NCBI RefSeq assembly: GCF_900103455.1
Contig: NZ_FNHI01000001.1
Span: forward strand, 310,001-374,000
Reading direction: 5' to 3'
DNA: 64,000 bases
Origin: Streptomyces wuyuanensis
Lineage (GTDB): Bacteria > Actinomycetota > Actinomycetes > Streptomycetales > Streptomycetaceae
The position numbers and the translations under genes are program-made. Position 1 is the first letter of the stretch. Every line of letters starts with the position of its first letter. Below the pieces are notes generated by a model. That model was not told where the DNA came from. It saw nothing but the letters and a program-made list of their open reading frames with translations, and made no database searches. Shown piece after piece: positions 51,601 through 59,531 of this stretch.

Positions 51601-51946
51601 ACCGGTCCACCGTGCCGAGCGGGATCTCCGGGGACTCGACGATCCGTCCCGCCACCCACTTGAAGCGCCAGAACAGGCTGTGCACCTCGTAGGAACCGAA
51701 CGACGACGGGTCCTTGTCGTACTCCTGGAGGAGCCGGGCGAACGGCACCACCATCCTGGTGCGCTCGGCGCTGTACTCGTACGCGTCGATGAGGCCCTGG
51801 AGCGACCTGCGGAAGAGTTCGCGGTCACCGGTGGCCTCGGCGGCGGCGCTCAGCGCTTCCGCGCGGGCGTTGCGGGCGGCGCCGTGGGGGGCGCAGGAGT
51901 TCTCGCCGAGTCCCTGGCGGATCTCGTCGGGGGTCATCGAGGTCAC
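48665..51946 (-). CDS. Large tetratricopeptide-repeat protein coupled to HSP90
   Basis: The 1093-aa protein is almost wholly helical and contains many TPR-like helix pairs (for example RAVRQAEFHLADAIGDEDRM, RAVEIWEPVLSGGKSCMEE, AHSAAEALGQAGLRKESES, then AYARALELYRLAGDN). Linkers are low in complexity, and an acidic tract (GLDHDDHDEDEDAEELDGEE) occurs before the C-terminal 100 residues. There is no signal peptide or membrane segment. The GTG start at 51946 overlaps the stop of the HSP90 gene (GTGA) and has AGGAGG 7 bases upstream; an ATG at 51937 is an alternative. The coupling suggests that it acts as a partner or client adaptor of that HSP90. This is inference. Confidence 0.85.
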   Translation of the reverse strand: MTSMTPDEIRQGLGENSCAPHGAARNARAEALSAAAEATGDRELFRRSLQGLIDAYEYSAERTRMVVPFARLLQEYDKDPSSFGSYEVHSLFWRFKWVAGRIVESPEIPLGTVDRWLTDMERRYRLAGYSERAVRQAEFHLADAIGDEDRMDRAMAGWAAAERDGMSDCHACEINTQGWYRARKGDDARAVEIWEPVLSGGKSCMEEPHRVLAHSLLPLVRLGRSAEARSHHLRGYRMTRGKDSLLRSVGEHIEFCALTGNESRGLEILAEHASHLGPLADVESQMEFTGGILVLLRRLVDLGHGELPAASYQGTPRTVGELYELLHADAFGIAARFDARNGSAHVSAQLSERIARQPLVDALPLGVRNQALPSGTVPARPARTLPESGASASGLAATGTTAAAGPVGVGVASAGGTGPGTADADFPALVERARAARRRGHPSADDLWTAVARLAGAHEDGADAGLAGDLLEHRAHTAAIAGEAEAVTLFTEAAGAHREAGEHGRAAWADLAAAGTAVQFGSAPQEIRRLLGTALASAEAVDGSDPARPRRLASAELTRIRIESFLRGHEEHSRGADDGQEGQDGTGEGPEGAEQAAGHGDGAGHDVPGHGVDALMVAELEAFVAGAGASGSGEAAVAADVADVVGAAELLLAKLALTVGDLVRADPLLDSAARHCLAAERPWEAVEPLAVRARVLAALGALGEAEAVARTALEHAGEVTDGGEQASVRMSLAEALMRRGGEGAEEAAVHALDAAHWFDQEGLAGSGGARARLLLARAYAVTDRTAEAAEVLQSALPDLLEHGEEEGVQARETLGRLLQELRDPRAAAEQFLQAAETVKGWGEPGPEAGLAHSAAEALGQAGLRKESESAYARALELYRLAGDNPVGEVRALRSLAWMSAGDDHDEGEDDAGSGADRERARSLMEQALDVLDGSDEPQLRYERAQTWLQLAQLLDDGLDHDDHDEDEDAEELDGEEQFDETDDPGVAEHGAGEGAGEGSGPDSDAATREEMVRLLDRAGAAFAEFGEAALRDRVQCLVRAAWTERALGRAEDGVARMDALVGELKELESEAATGLLRHADYVREQLNAAVSGG

Positions 51947-53811
51947 TGCTGGTCCTCCTGGGGGTTCGCGCTCTGCGCCGCGGAGTGGGTCGCCCATTCC
52001 AGGAGCCCGAGGAAGGCCCGGTTGAGCAGGGTGGAGTCGGCCGGGCGCAGCGGGCGCTGCGACATCAGCAGGGCCTGGCCGTACAGCGACTCGACGGCGG
52101 TGCCGGTGAGCTCGGCGTCGGGCAGCGCGGCGATCCTGCGGATCAGCGGGTTGTTGTGGTTCAGCACCAGCCGGGCACGCGGCGCCGAGCCGCGCAGCGA
52201 GCCGAGGATGTCGCTCCACAGCGAGTCGGCGGTCTCCTGCGCGCTCGCCCGGTCGCGCTCGTGCCTGGCCTGCCGGTCGTCGAGGAACAGCGCGGGCACC
52301 GTCACCGGCTGGAAGGCGCGCAGCGCCACGTCGCAGCCGTGCGGGTCCAGCCTGGCGCGGGCGGTGCCGAGGAAGGCGGCGAGGGCCAGTTCCTCGGTGG
52401 TGGGGACCGGGTCGAGCCGGTCCGTGACCGCTCCGGCGTCGAGCTCGCTGACCTTCACCGACGGCCGGATGCCGCTGAGCAGGCCGAGCAGTTCGGCGTC
52501 GTACGTGTAGCCCGCGTTGACCACGCCCAGACCGTGGGCGGCGGCGATCGGGGCGATCTGCCGGAACTCCTCGACGGTGCGGGTGAAATGGATCTCGGAG
52601 TGCGCGGCGGCGAACTCCTCCAGGTTCTGCTGTCCCTCGCTGGTCTCGAACGGCAGCCACGGCAGCATGAGCTCGAACAGCTCGGGATCGTGCCGGGCCA
52701 GGGACTTGACGCCGAGGTGGTGGACGGACAGGAACGCGGCGAGCCGGTCGGGCGCCCCGGCGGCGAGCTCCGCCAGCCACTGCCGGATCCGGGCGCCGAG
52801 GGCGTCGCGGACGGCGGCCAGCGTCTCGTCGTCGTACAGGTGCTCGCGGGAGGCGGTGGGGCGCAGGGAGTCGGCGTCCACCACGGCCCGGACGAAGAAC
52901 GCCCACTCCGGCAGGAGCTTGTCCTCGTGGTCCGTGAGGAGCATGCCCTTCAGATAGGCACGGTGACCGGTCCGGTGCGCGGGGCTCGTCGGCTCCGGCA
53001 GGACGTAGGCGACGCCGCGGACCCCGGCGACCGGCAGGTCCAGGTCGATGATGTCGAGCGGGGTGAAGCCGAACAGCCGTGCGCAGTGGCCCGACAGTGC
53101 GACCCGGCGGGCGGCGGGGGTCGGGTGGTCGCGCTCCCAGACGGCCGGACGGTCGGTGACGGGACGCTCGTCGCCGTCGTCGCCCCGGAAGGTGATGTCG
53201 TACGGGAGGAGCGACCCGAAGTCCCGGGCCAGTTCCTCGACGCGGGCAGCCGCCGTCCACTCCTCCGCGCCCGGGCGCGGCTCGAGGTACACGGTCGTGC
53301 CGGCCTCGGGGCGCGCCTCGTCGGGCAGGACGCGGACGGTGTACGAGCCGTCGTCGGACGCGAGCCACTCCACGGGGGCCGCGTCGGAGGTCCTGGCCGA
53401 GCGGGTGACCACGCGGATCTCCCGGGCCACGACGAAGCAGGCGAGCAGGCCGATCCCGAACTGGCCGAGGAACTCGCGGCGTGCGGACTCAAGGCCGAAG
53501 TCGCCGCCGCGCTTGCTGCTCCGGCCGATCGTGGCCAGGAGGGTGCGGACCTCGTCTGCGGTCAGGCCGATCCCGCTGTCCTCGATCGAGACCCGGCCGG
53601 CCTCGGAGGAGAGCCGGACGCGGACCGGCGCGGCGGGGTCGACGGCGTGGCGGGCGGTGACCGCGTCCACGGCGTTCTGCAGCAACTCGCGTACGTACAC
53701 GCGCGGGCTGGAGTAGAGATGGTGGGACAGCAGATCGACCAGTCCGCGCAGATCGACCTGGAAGCTGCTGACGTCCGGCGGGGTCTCCCCGGCCCGTGCG
53801 TCGGAAGTCAT
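51943..53811 (-). CDS. HSP90-family chaperone (HtpG-like, divergent)
   Basis: The 622-aa protein has the HSP90 N-terminal GHKL ATPase: LVDLLSHHLYSSPRVYVREL, LQNAVDAVTAR (N-box), VSIEDSGIGLTADEV (G1), and RREFLGQFGIGLLACFVVA (G2 lid), then a middle domain (GMLLTDHEDKLLPEWAFFVR, followed by ADSLRPTASREHLYDDETL). The overall length is that of a full HSP90, but several stretches differ from classical HtpG. GAGGTGA lies 8 bases before the ATG. The next gene encodes a TPR protein that overlaps the stop codon. Eukaryotic HSP90 uses TPR co-chaperones; a functional parallel is possible but not shown. Confidence 0.92.
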   Translation of the reverse strand: MTSDARAGETPPDVSSFQVDLRGLVDLLSHHLYSSPRVYVRELLQNAVDAVTARHAVDPAAPVRVRLSSEAGRVSIEDSGIGLTADEVRTLLATIGRSSKRGGDFGLESARREFLGQFGIGLLACFVVAREIRVVTRSARTSDAAPVEWLASDDGSYTVRVLPDEARPEAGTTVYLEPRPGAEEWTAAARVEELARDFGSLLPYDITFRGDDGDERPVTDRPAVWERDHPTPAARRVALSGHCARLFGFTPLDIIDLDLPVAGVRGVAYVLPEPTSPAHRTGHRAYLKGMLLTDHEDKLLPEWAFFVRAVVDADSLRPTASREHLYDDETLAAVRDALGARIRQWLAELAAGAPDRLAAFLSVHHLGVKSLARHDPELFELMLPWLPFETSEGQQNLEEFAAAHSEIHFTRTVEEFRQIAPIAAAHGLGVVNAGYTYDAELLGLLSGIRPSVKVSELDAGAVTDRLDPVPTTEELALAAFLGTARARLDPHGCDVALRAFQPVTVPALFLDDRQARHERDRASAQETADSLWSDILGSLRGSAPRARLVLNHNNPLIRRIAALPDAELTGTAVESLYGQALLMSQRPLRPADSTLLNRAFLGLLEWATHSAAQSANPQEDQQ

Positions 53812-53969
53812 CGTGCATCACCTCGCGTTGGAAACTCATGGGAAGTGGTGATCGCGAGGTCCCCCCCTCACAGATCACGAAGCGAGAGACAGAGTACGGG
53901 CGGCCACCGACAACCTCCTCCGGATTTGCCCCGGGCCGCCTCCTGTCGCCAGTGGGCGGGCCGGGTGGC

Positions 53970-54099
53970 GGGCGTTCACGGCACGGCGGGAGACCGCTGT
54001 GCCCCCTGCCCGCCGGGGCGGTGCCGCCGGGCGGTGGGCGTTCACGGCACGGCACGGCGGGGCGACCGCCGTACCGCCCTGCCCGCCGGGGCGGTGCCG
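53970..54099. repeat. Pair of long imperfect direct repeats upstream of the FHA gene
   Basis: Copies at 53970-54026 and 54036-54099 both begin GGGCGTTCACGGCACGG and both end in CGCCGGGGCGGTGCCG, with small differences inside. They occupy the divergent promoter region of the HSP90 and FHA genes. Confidence 0.75.
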
Positions 54100-54167
54100 T
54101 ACCGCACGAAAGTGATCTTCAACGTTCCTTCTGGACACCCGGGGCGCTCGGCCGGACAATCACGACT

Positions 54168-54719
54168 GTGACGTCCTCCTTCGAGTTCCAGACCTATCCC
54201 GCGCGGCCCTCCGACGCCGAGCGGGAGCGCGTACTCGGAGTGCTCCGGGAGGGCGCCGTCCAGGGCCGGTTGTCCCACGACACCTTCGTGCGGCGCATGG
54301 AGCTCGCCCTGACCGCCCGCGGACCCGACGAACTCCGCGCGCTCACCGCGGACCTGCGGCCCGACGGCGGCCGGCTGGCCGAGAGGCTGTACGGCGCGGT
54401 GGGCAGGATCTCGGCGTTCTCGGTGCGGCTCGGCCGCGCCTGGCGGGCGGAGCGGCTGCCTCCGCTGCTGCTGCCTGAGCCGGGACCGTATCCGCTGCGC
54501 ATCGGCCGCGACCCTTCCAACGGACTGCGGCTCAGCCACGAGACGGTGTCGCGGTTGCACGCCGAACTGGCGCTGCGCGGCGGGCTGTGGGTGCTCCGGG
54601 ACCTCGGTTCGACCAACGGCACGACCGTCAACGGCCGTCGTGTGACGGGCTCCGTGGTGGTCCGGGCCGGCGACATGGTGAGCTTCGGCCACATGAGCTT
54701 CCGCCTCGACGCCCGCTGA
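54168..54719 (+). CDS. DUF1707-FHA protein
   Basis: The 183-aa protein joins two domains. Residues 10-60 match DUF1707 (RPSDAERERVLGVLREGAVQ, GRLSHDTFVRRMELALTARG), a short helical unit common in actinobacterial membrane proteins. Residues 100-183 form an FHA domain (LRIGRDPSNGLRLSHETVSR, LHAEL, DLGSTNGTTVNGRRV), which binds phosphothreonine. There is no membrane segment. The GTG at 54168 is the best start. A Ser/Thr kinase is expected to phosphorylate a partner, but none is encoded here. Confidence 0.9.
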   Translation: MTSSFEFQTYPARPSDAERERVLGVLREGAVQGRLSHDTFVRRMELALTARGPDELRALTADLRPDGGRLAERLYGAVGRISAFSVRLGRAWRAERLPPLLLPEPGPYPLRIGRDPSNGLRLSHETVSRLHAELALRGGLWVLRDLGSTNGTTVNGRRVTGSVVVRAGDMVSFGHMSFRLDAR

Positions 54720-55047
54720 GACTTAGGGCGTCGCGGGGCACATCACGGGTACGGCTCACGCGGACGCCTTTCGCCCCGGGCCCGTCCGCCGCGCCCCGGG
54801 ACGGGCTCCGCGCGCGGGGTACGGGCGGGCCTTCGCCCGGGACCCCGCGTACGGGATTCGGCGCCCGCCCCGTGCGCCCAGCCGCGGCCGGCCGGCCCAG
54901 GGGCGGAGACCGCACCGTCACCGTCCGTCATCCCCTGAATCGCGCCGTTCCTCCCGAGTCGGTACTTTCTTGATCAGGTGTCCTCTCGCGTCGACGGCCG
55001 CGCCCCCGCGCCCGGCCCTTCGCCAGAGCCCGAGGCAAGGAGGCAAC
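54720..55047. other. Gene-free region before the universal stress gene
   Basis: About 330 bases with high G+C. No coding sequence or strong hairpin is convincing. It should contain the promoter of the stress protein gene. Confidence 0.5.
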
Positions 55048-55914
55048 ATGTCCCGACCCATCGCCGTGGGAGTGGACGGCTCCGACGGAAGTCTCGCGGC
55101 CGTGGACTGGGCCGCCGACGAGGCCGCGCTCCGCGGCGCTCCACTCCGGTTGGTGAACGCCACCCGGTGGGCCGAGCACCAGTTGCAGGCCGTACGGGTG
55201 TCCCACGAGGACCGGGCCAGCCAGGCCGAGGGCGTTCTCGGCGCGATGGAGGAGCGCGTCCGGTCCCGCAGGCCGGAGCTCTCCATGACCGCGGACGAGA
55301 TCGAGGATTCGCCGGCGAGCGTCCTGCTGGAGGCGGCGTCCCGCGCCGATGTGCTGGTCGTCGGGTCGCACGGACTCGGCACCGCCGGCGGTTTCATCAT
55401 CGGCTCCGTGGGCCAGGAGGTCGTCGCGGACGCCAAGGAGCCCGTGGTGCTGGTGCGGCCGGACTACCGCGAGGACGCGCACGGCACGCCCGGCGGCGGA
55501 CAGCGCAGGGTGGTCCTCGGCCTCGACGTGGCCGACGCCAGGGACGAGCTCATGGAGTTCGCGTTCGACTACGCGGCACGGAGAGACGTCCCGCTCCACG
55601 TCGTGCACAGCTGGCACGCCCCGTTCTTCCACCGGCACCGGTCCTCCGCGGACGCGGAATCGGGTACGCAGGCCGAGATGGCCGCGGCGCTGGCCAAGGT
55701 CGTACGTCCGTTCCGCGACAAGTTCCCCGCCGTGAAGGTGACGGAGGAGTCGGCTCCCGGGCGGCCCGCCGGCTGGCTCGTGGAGGCCGCGGCGGATGCC
55801 CGTCTGGTCGTCGTGGGCCGGCGCCGGGCGTCCTCCGGTTCGCACATCGGCTCGATCACCCACGCCGTCATCCACCACGCCTCCTGCCCGGTGGCCGTGG
55901 TCCCGCACGGCTGA
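55048..55914 (+). CDS. Universal stress protein (two USP domains)
   Basis: The 288-aa protein holds two tandem USP domains. The first has IAVGVDGSDGSLAAVDWAAD and ADVLVVGSHGLGTAGGFIIG with the Gly-rich ATP loop (GSVGQEVVADAKEPVVLV). The second has RRVVLGLDVADARDELMEF and VVVGRRRASSGSHIGSITHAV. AAGGAGG lies 5 bases before the ATG at 55048, which decides against the upstream in-frame ATG at 54970. In actinobacteria such proteins are often controlled by hypoxia or redox signals; no DosR site was identified. Confidence 0.93.
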   Translation: MSRPIAVGVDGSDGSLAAVDWAADEAALRGAPLRLVNATRWAEHQLQAVRVSHEDRASQAEGVLGAMEERVRSRRPELSMTADEIEDSPASVLLEAASRADVLVVGSHGLGTAGGFIIGSVGQEVVADAKEPVVLVRPDYREDAHGTPGGGQRRVVLGLDVADARDELMEFAFDYAARRDVPLHVVHSWHAPFFHRHRSSADAESGTQAEMAAALAKVVRPFRDKFPAVKVTEESAPGRPAGWLVEAAADARLVVVGRRRASSGSHIGSITHAVIHHASCPVAVVPHG

Positions 55915-55957
55915 CGCGGCGGCGTGTCCGACGCGGATCGCCCACGCCGGGCACGCG

Positions 55958-55980
55958 GCCCGGGGCACCCGGCCCCGGGC
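55958..55980 (+). terminator. Hairpin terminator after the USP gene
   Basis: A perfect 9-bp stem (GCCCGGGGC / GCCCCGGGC) with a 5-nt loop lies 44 bases after the stop. Confidence 0.65.
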
Positions 55981-56368
55981 ACGTCATCCGTCGAGGTACT
56001 GACTGCCGCGCGTCCCGGGCAACGCACCCGCCCCCGCATCTCACCCCGAGCGGGTGAGGCCCGCCCCGGGCCGTCGGGGACACGATGCGGGCAGGGCCCG
56101 GCGCGGGCCCGCTGCCCCCTGCCGTCCGTCGCACGAGGCTCCGCGCGCGGACCGCGCGCCGTGTCCGCCCGCCGAACCGGACCGCCGGCCCGCTCGACCC
56201 GGCCGGAAGGCCGCCATCCACCCGCAACCCCGCAGCCCCGGAATCCGGAACCCAGACGCCCGGAGCCCGGAGCCCGGAACCGGAACCGGAAACGCCGAGA
56301 ACGCCGAGAACGCCGAGAACGCCGAGAACGCCGAGATCGGGGAACGACGCCGAGAACGGGGAGCGCTC
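55981..56368. other. Leader region of tkt
   Basis: No gene can be supported in these 388 bases. They contain the promoter of the tkt-gnd-zwf run and end in a short-repeat array at 56291-56335. Confidence 0.5.
56291..56335. repeat. Five tandem 9-bp repeats upstream of tkt
   Basis: Five perfect copies of AACGCCGAG run from 56291 to 56335, with degenerate copies before and after (GGAACCGGA units). They end about 33 bases before the tkt start, in the leader. Confidence 0.95.
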
Positions 56369-58435
56369 ATGACCGACGACCTGGACACCTTGTCGGTGAA
56401 CACCATCCGCGGCCTGTGCATGGACGCCGTCCAGCGTGCCGAGTCCGGGCACCCGGGCACGCCGATGGGCATGGCCCCCGTGGCCTACACGCTCTGGCAG
56501 CGGTTCCTCCGGTACGACCCCCGCGACCCGATCTGGCCCAACCGCGACCGCTTCGTTCTCTCCGAGGGCCACGCCTCGACGCTGCTCTGGTCCCTCCTCT
56601 ACCTGACCGGGGTCCACGCCGTCGACCCGGACTACGAGGTGCTCGGCCGCCCGGCGGTCACGATGGAGGACCTGAAGTCCTTCCGCCAACTGGACTCCCG
56701 CTGCCCCGGGCACCCCGAGTACCGCTGGACGAGCGGCGTGGAGACCACGACGGGCCCCCTCGGCCAGGGCGTCGCCACCTCCGTCGGCATGGCCCTCGCC
56801 GGCCGTTGGCTCGGCGCCGAGTACAACCGCGAGGACTTCCCGCTCTTCGACTTCGACGTGTACGCCCTCGCGGGGGACGGCTGCATGATGGAGGGCATCG
56901 CCTCCGAGGCCGCCTCGCTCGCCGGCCACCAGCGGCTGTCCAACCTGTGCTGGATCTACGACTCCAACCGGATCACCATCGAGGGCCACACCGACATCGC
57001 CTTCACCGAGGACGTCGCGGCCCGGTTCCTCGCGTACGGCTGGAACGTGACGACCGTCGCCGACGCCAACGACCTCGACGCCGTCGCCCGGGCGTTCCAC
57101 GACTTCCGGGCCGAGTCCGAGCGCCCCACCCTGGTGCTGGTGCACAGCCACATCGGCTACGGCTCGCCCGTCGAGGACTCCCCGAAAGCGCACGGCTCGC
57201 CGCTCGGCCCCGACGGGGTCCGCGCGGCCAAACGCTTCCTCGGCCTGCCCGAGGACGAGGAGTTCTGGGTGCCCGACTCCGTGCGGGAACGGTTCGCGGC
57301 GGGCATGGGCACCCGCGGAGCCGAACTGCGCGCCGCGTGGGAGAAGCGGTTCGAGGAATACCGCGCCGCCTGGCCGGCCGAGGCCGGCGAACTGGAGCGC
57401 ATGCAGCGCCGCGAACTGCCCGACGGCTGGGACCGGGCGCTGCCGGAGTTCCCCCCGGACCCCAAGGGCCTCGCCACCAGGGAATCCTCGGGCCGGGTGC
57501 TGAACGCCCTGGCGCGGAACATCCCCTGGCTCCTCGGCGGCTCCGCCGACCTCGCTCCGTCCACGAAGACCAGGCTCACCTTCGACGGCGCGGGGGACCT
57601 GCAGCCGGAGGAGCCCGGCGGGCGCAATCTCCACTTCGGCGTCCGCGAGCACGCGGCCGCCGCGGTCGCCAACGGGATGGCCCTGACCAAACTCCGCCCC
57701 TACTGGTCCGGTTTCCTGATCTTCTCCGACTACGCCAAGGGCGCCATCCGGCTGTCCGCGCTGATGGAGCTTCCCGTGGTGCACATCTTCACCCACGACT
57801 CCATCGGCGTCGGCGAGGACGGACCGACCCACCAGCCGGTCGAGCAGCTCGCGGGACTGCGGGCGATGCCGGGTCTGCTGGTGTTCCGCCCCGCGGACGC
57901 CGGCGAGGTCACCGAGACCTGGCGCCACGTCGCCGCGCTGCGGCACGAACCGGCGGCGCTGGTGCTCTCCCGCCAGGCGCTCCCCACGCTCGATCGCTCC
58001 CGGCTCGGGGCCGCGTCCGGTGTCGCGCGCGGCGCGTACGTCCTGGCCGACGCGCCGTCCGGCGAGCCGCAGGTGATCCTGCTCGCCACCGGGTCCGAGG
58101 TGTCCCTGGCGCTGTCTGCGCGGGACGAGCTCGTGTCCGAGGGCATCGGCGCACGGGTGGTCAGCATGCCGTGCTGGGAGCTGTTCGACCGTCAGCCGCA
58201 GTCGTACCGGGACGAGGTGCTGCCGCCGTCCGTGACCGCACGGGTCGGCATCGAGCAGGCGTCCACGTTCGGCTGGGACCGGTACGTCGGCGACCGGGGC
58301 GCCCTCGTCGGCATGCACACGTTCGGCGCCTCCGCGCCCCTGAAACAGCTGCTCGGCAAGTTCGGGTTCACCGCCCAGCGGGTGGCCGAGACAGCCCGCG
58401 GGCTGCTGGCGGCCGGCCGGGAGGCGGCGCCGTGA
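56369..58435 (+). CDS. tkt: Transketolase
   Basis: The 688-aa enzyme transfers two-carbon ketol units in the pentose phosphate pathway with thiamine diphosphate. Signatures are AVQRAESGHPGTPMGMAPVA near the start, TTTGPLGQGVATSVGMALAG, the TPP-binding YALAGDGCMMEGIASEAAS, and the pyrimidine domain RNLHFGVREHAAAAVANGM with THDSIGVGEDGPTHQPVEQL. The C-terminal domain ends in FGWDRYVGDRGALVGMHTFG. It is the first gene of a group with gnd, zwf, a HAD mutase and a GH65 enzyme. It appears to be an additional copy alongside the usual tkt-tal-zwf-opcA cluster of Streptomyces, since tal and opcA are absent here. Confidence 0.96.
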   Translation: MTDDLDTLSVNTIRGLCMDAVQRAESGHPGTPMGMAPVAYTLWQRFLRYDPRDPIWPNRDRFVLSEGHASTLLWSLLYLTGVHAVDPDYEVLGRPAVTMEDLKSFRQLDSRCPGHPEYRWTSGVETTTGPLGQGVATSVGMALAGRWLGAEYNREDFPLFDFDVYALAGDGCMMEGIASEAASLAGHQRLSNLCWIYDSNRITIEGHTDIAFTEDVAARFLAYGWNVTTVADANDLDAVARAFHDFRAESERPTLVLVHSHIGYGSPVEDSPKAHGSPLGPDGVRAAKRFLGLPEDEEFWVPDSVRERFAAGMGTRGAELRAAWEKRFEEYRAAWPAEAGELERMQRRELPDGWDRALPEFPPDPKGLATRESSGRVLNALARNIPWLLGGSADLAPSTKTRLTFDGAGDLQPEEPGGRNLHFGVREHAAAAVANGMALTKLRPYWSGFLIFSDYAKGAIRLSALMELPVVHIFTHDSIGVGEDGPTHQPVEQLAGLRAMPGLLVFRPADAGEVTETWRHVAALRHEPAALVLSRQALPTLDRSRLGAASGVARGAYVLADAPSGEPQVILLATGSEVSLALSARDELVSEGIGARVVSMPCWELFDRQPQSYRDEVLPPSVTARVGIEQASTFGWDRYVGDRGALVGMHTFGASAPLKQLLGKFGFTAQRVAETARGLLAAGREAAP

Positions 58436-58496
58436 CGGACCGTCGCCGAGCAGTCCCGCAGACCGTCCGCCCTCACCGAGAACCGGGAGATCGACC

Positions 58497-59528
58497 ATGA
58501 CCACGGACACACCCATGCAGCTCGGCATGGTCGGACTCGGCCGGATGGGCGCCAACCTCGTGCGCCGGCTGATGCGCGACGGCCACCGCTGCGTCGTCTA
58601 CGACCTGGACACCGACGCCGTCAAGGAGATGGAGAAGGAAGGGGCGACCGCCGCCTCCTCGCTCCACGACCTCGTCGACAGGCTCGAACAGCCGCGGAAC
58701 GTCTGGCTGATGCTGCCCGCCGGTGTCGTCCAGCCGACCCTGGACCAGCTGGCGGCCCTGCTGGCGGCCGACGACACCGTCGTCGACGGCGGGAACTCGT
58801 ACTACCGGGACGACATCGCCCGCGCCGCGCAGCTCGCCCCCAGCGGCATCCACTACGTGGACTGCGGCACCTCCGGCGGAGTGTGGGGCCTCGAACGCGG
58901 CTACTGCCTGATGATCGGCGGCGAGGACGAGCCGGTGGCACGCCTCGGCCCGGTCTTCCGCACCATCGCCCCGGGCATCGGCGACGCGGCCCCCACCCCC
59001 GGCCGGACCCGCACCGACGGGACCGCCCCGCAGGGCTATCTGCACTGCGGACCCAGCGGAGCCGGCCACTTCGTGAAGATGGTCCACAACGGTGTCGAGT
59101 ACGGGATGATGGCGGCCATCGGCGAGGGGCTCAGCATCATCAAGCACGCCGACGCGGGACTGCGTTCCCGTACGGTCGACGCCGAGACCGCCCCGTTGCG
59201 CGAGCCGGAGGCCTACCGGTACGAGATCGACGTGGCCGAGGTCGCCGAGGTGTGGCGGCGCGGCTCGGTCGTCGGCTCCTGGCTGGTCGACCTCGTCGCC
59301 GACGCGCTGGCCCGCTCGCCCGAGCTCGACGCGTACACCGGCCGGGTCTCCGACTCCGGTGAGGGCCGCTGGACGGTCCTGGCGGCGGTCGACGAGAGCG
59401 TGCCGGCGCCCGTCATCACCAACGCGCTGATCCAGCGCTACGAATCGCGCGGGCTGGGGCAGTTCACCGACAAGGTGCTGTCCGCGATGCGCGGCGAGTT
59501 CGGCGGGCACGCCGAGAAGGCGGGGTGA
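58497..59528 (+). CDS. gnd: 6-phosphogluconate dehydrogenase, decarboxylating (short, GndA/YqeC-type)
   Basis: The 343-aa enzyme oxidises 6-phosphogluconate to ribulose-5-phosphate and CO2. It has the cofactor motif MVGLGRMGANLVRRL, the substrate motif CGTSGGVWGLERG, and the catalytic GAGHFVKMVHNGVEYG with the Lys and Asn. It is of the short type, which in many bacteria uses NAD rather than NADP. GGGAG lies before the ATG at 58497. zwf starts 3 bases after its stop, so the two are coupled. Together they form the oxidative part of the pathway; a 6-phosphogluconolactonase is not in view. Confidence 0.95.
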   Translation: MTTDTPMQLGMVGLGRMGANLVRRLMRDGHRCVVYDLDTDAVKEMEKEGATAASSLHDLVDRLEQPRNVWLMLPAGVVQPTLDQLAALLAADDTVVDGGNSYYRDDIARAAQLAPSGIHYVDCGTSGGVWGLERGYCLMIGGEDEPVARLGPVFRTIAPGIGDAAPTPGRTRTDGTAPQGYLHCGPSGAGHFVKMVHNGVEYGMMAAIGEGLSIIKHADAGLRSRTVDAETAPLREPEAYRYEIDVAEVAEVWRRGSVVGSWLVDLVADALARSPELDAYTGRVSDSGEGRWTVLAAVDESVPAPVITNALIQRYESRGLGQFTDKVLSAMRGEFGGHAEKAG

Positions 59529-59531
59529 ACC

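Noticed and set aside
48665..53368. A 1567-codon frame covering the TPR gene and most of the HSP90 gene
   Set aside because: The N-terminal 470 codons are Arg/Pro-rich shadow of HSP90; a ribosome site and GTGA overlap define the TPR start at 51946.
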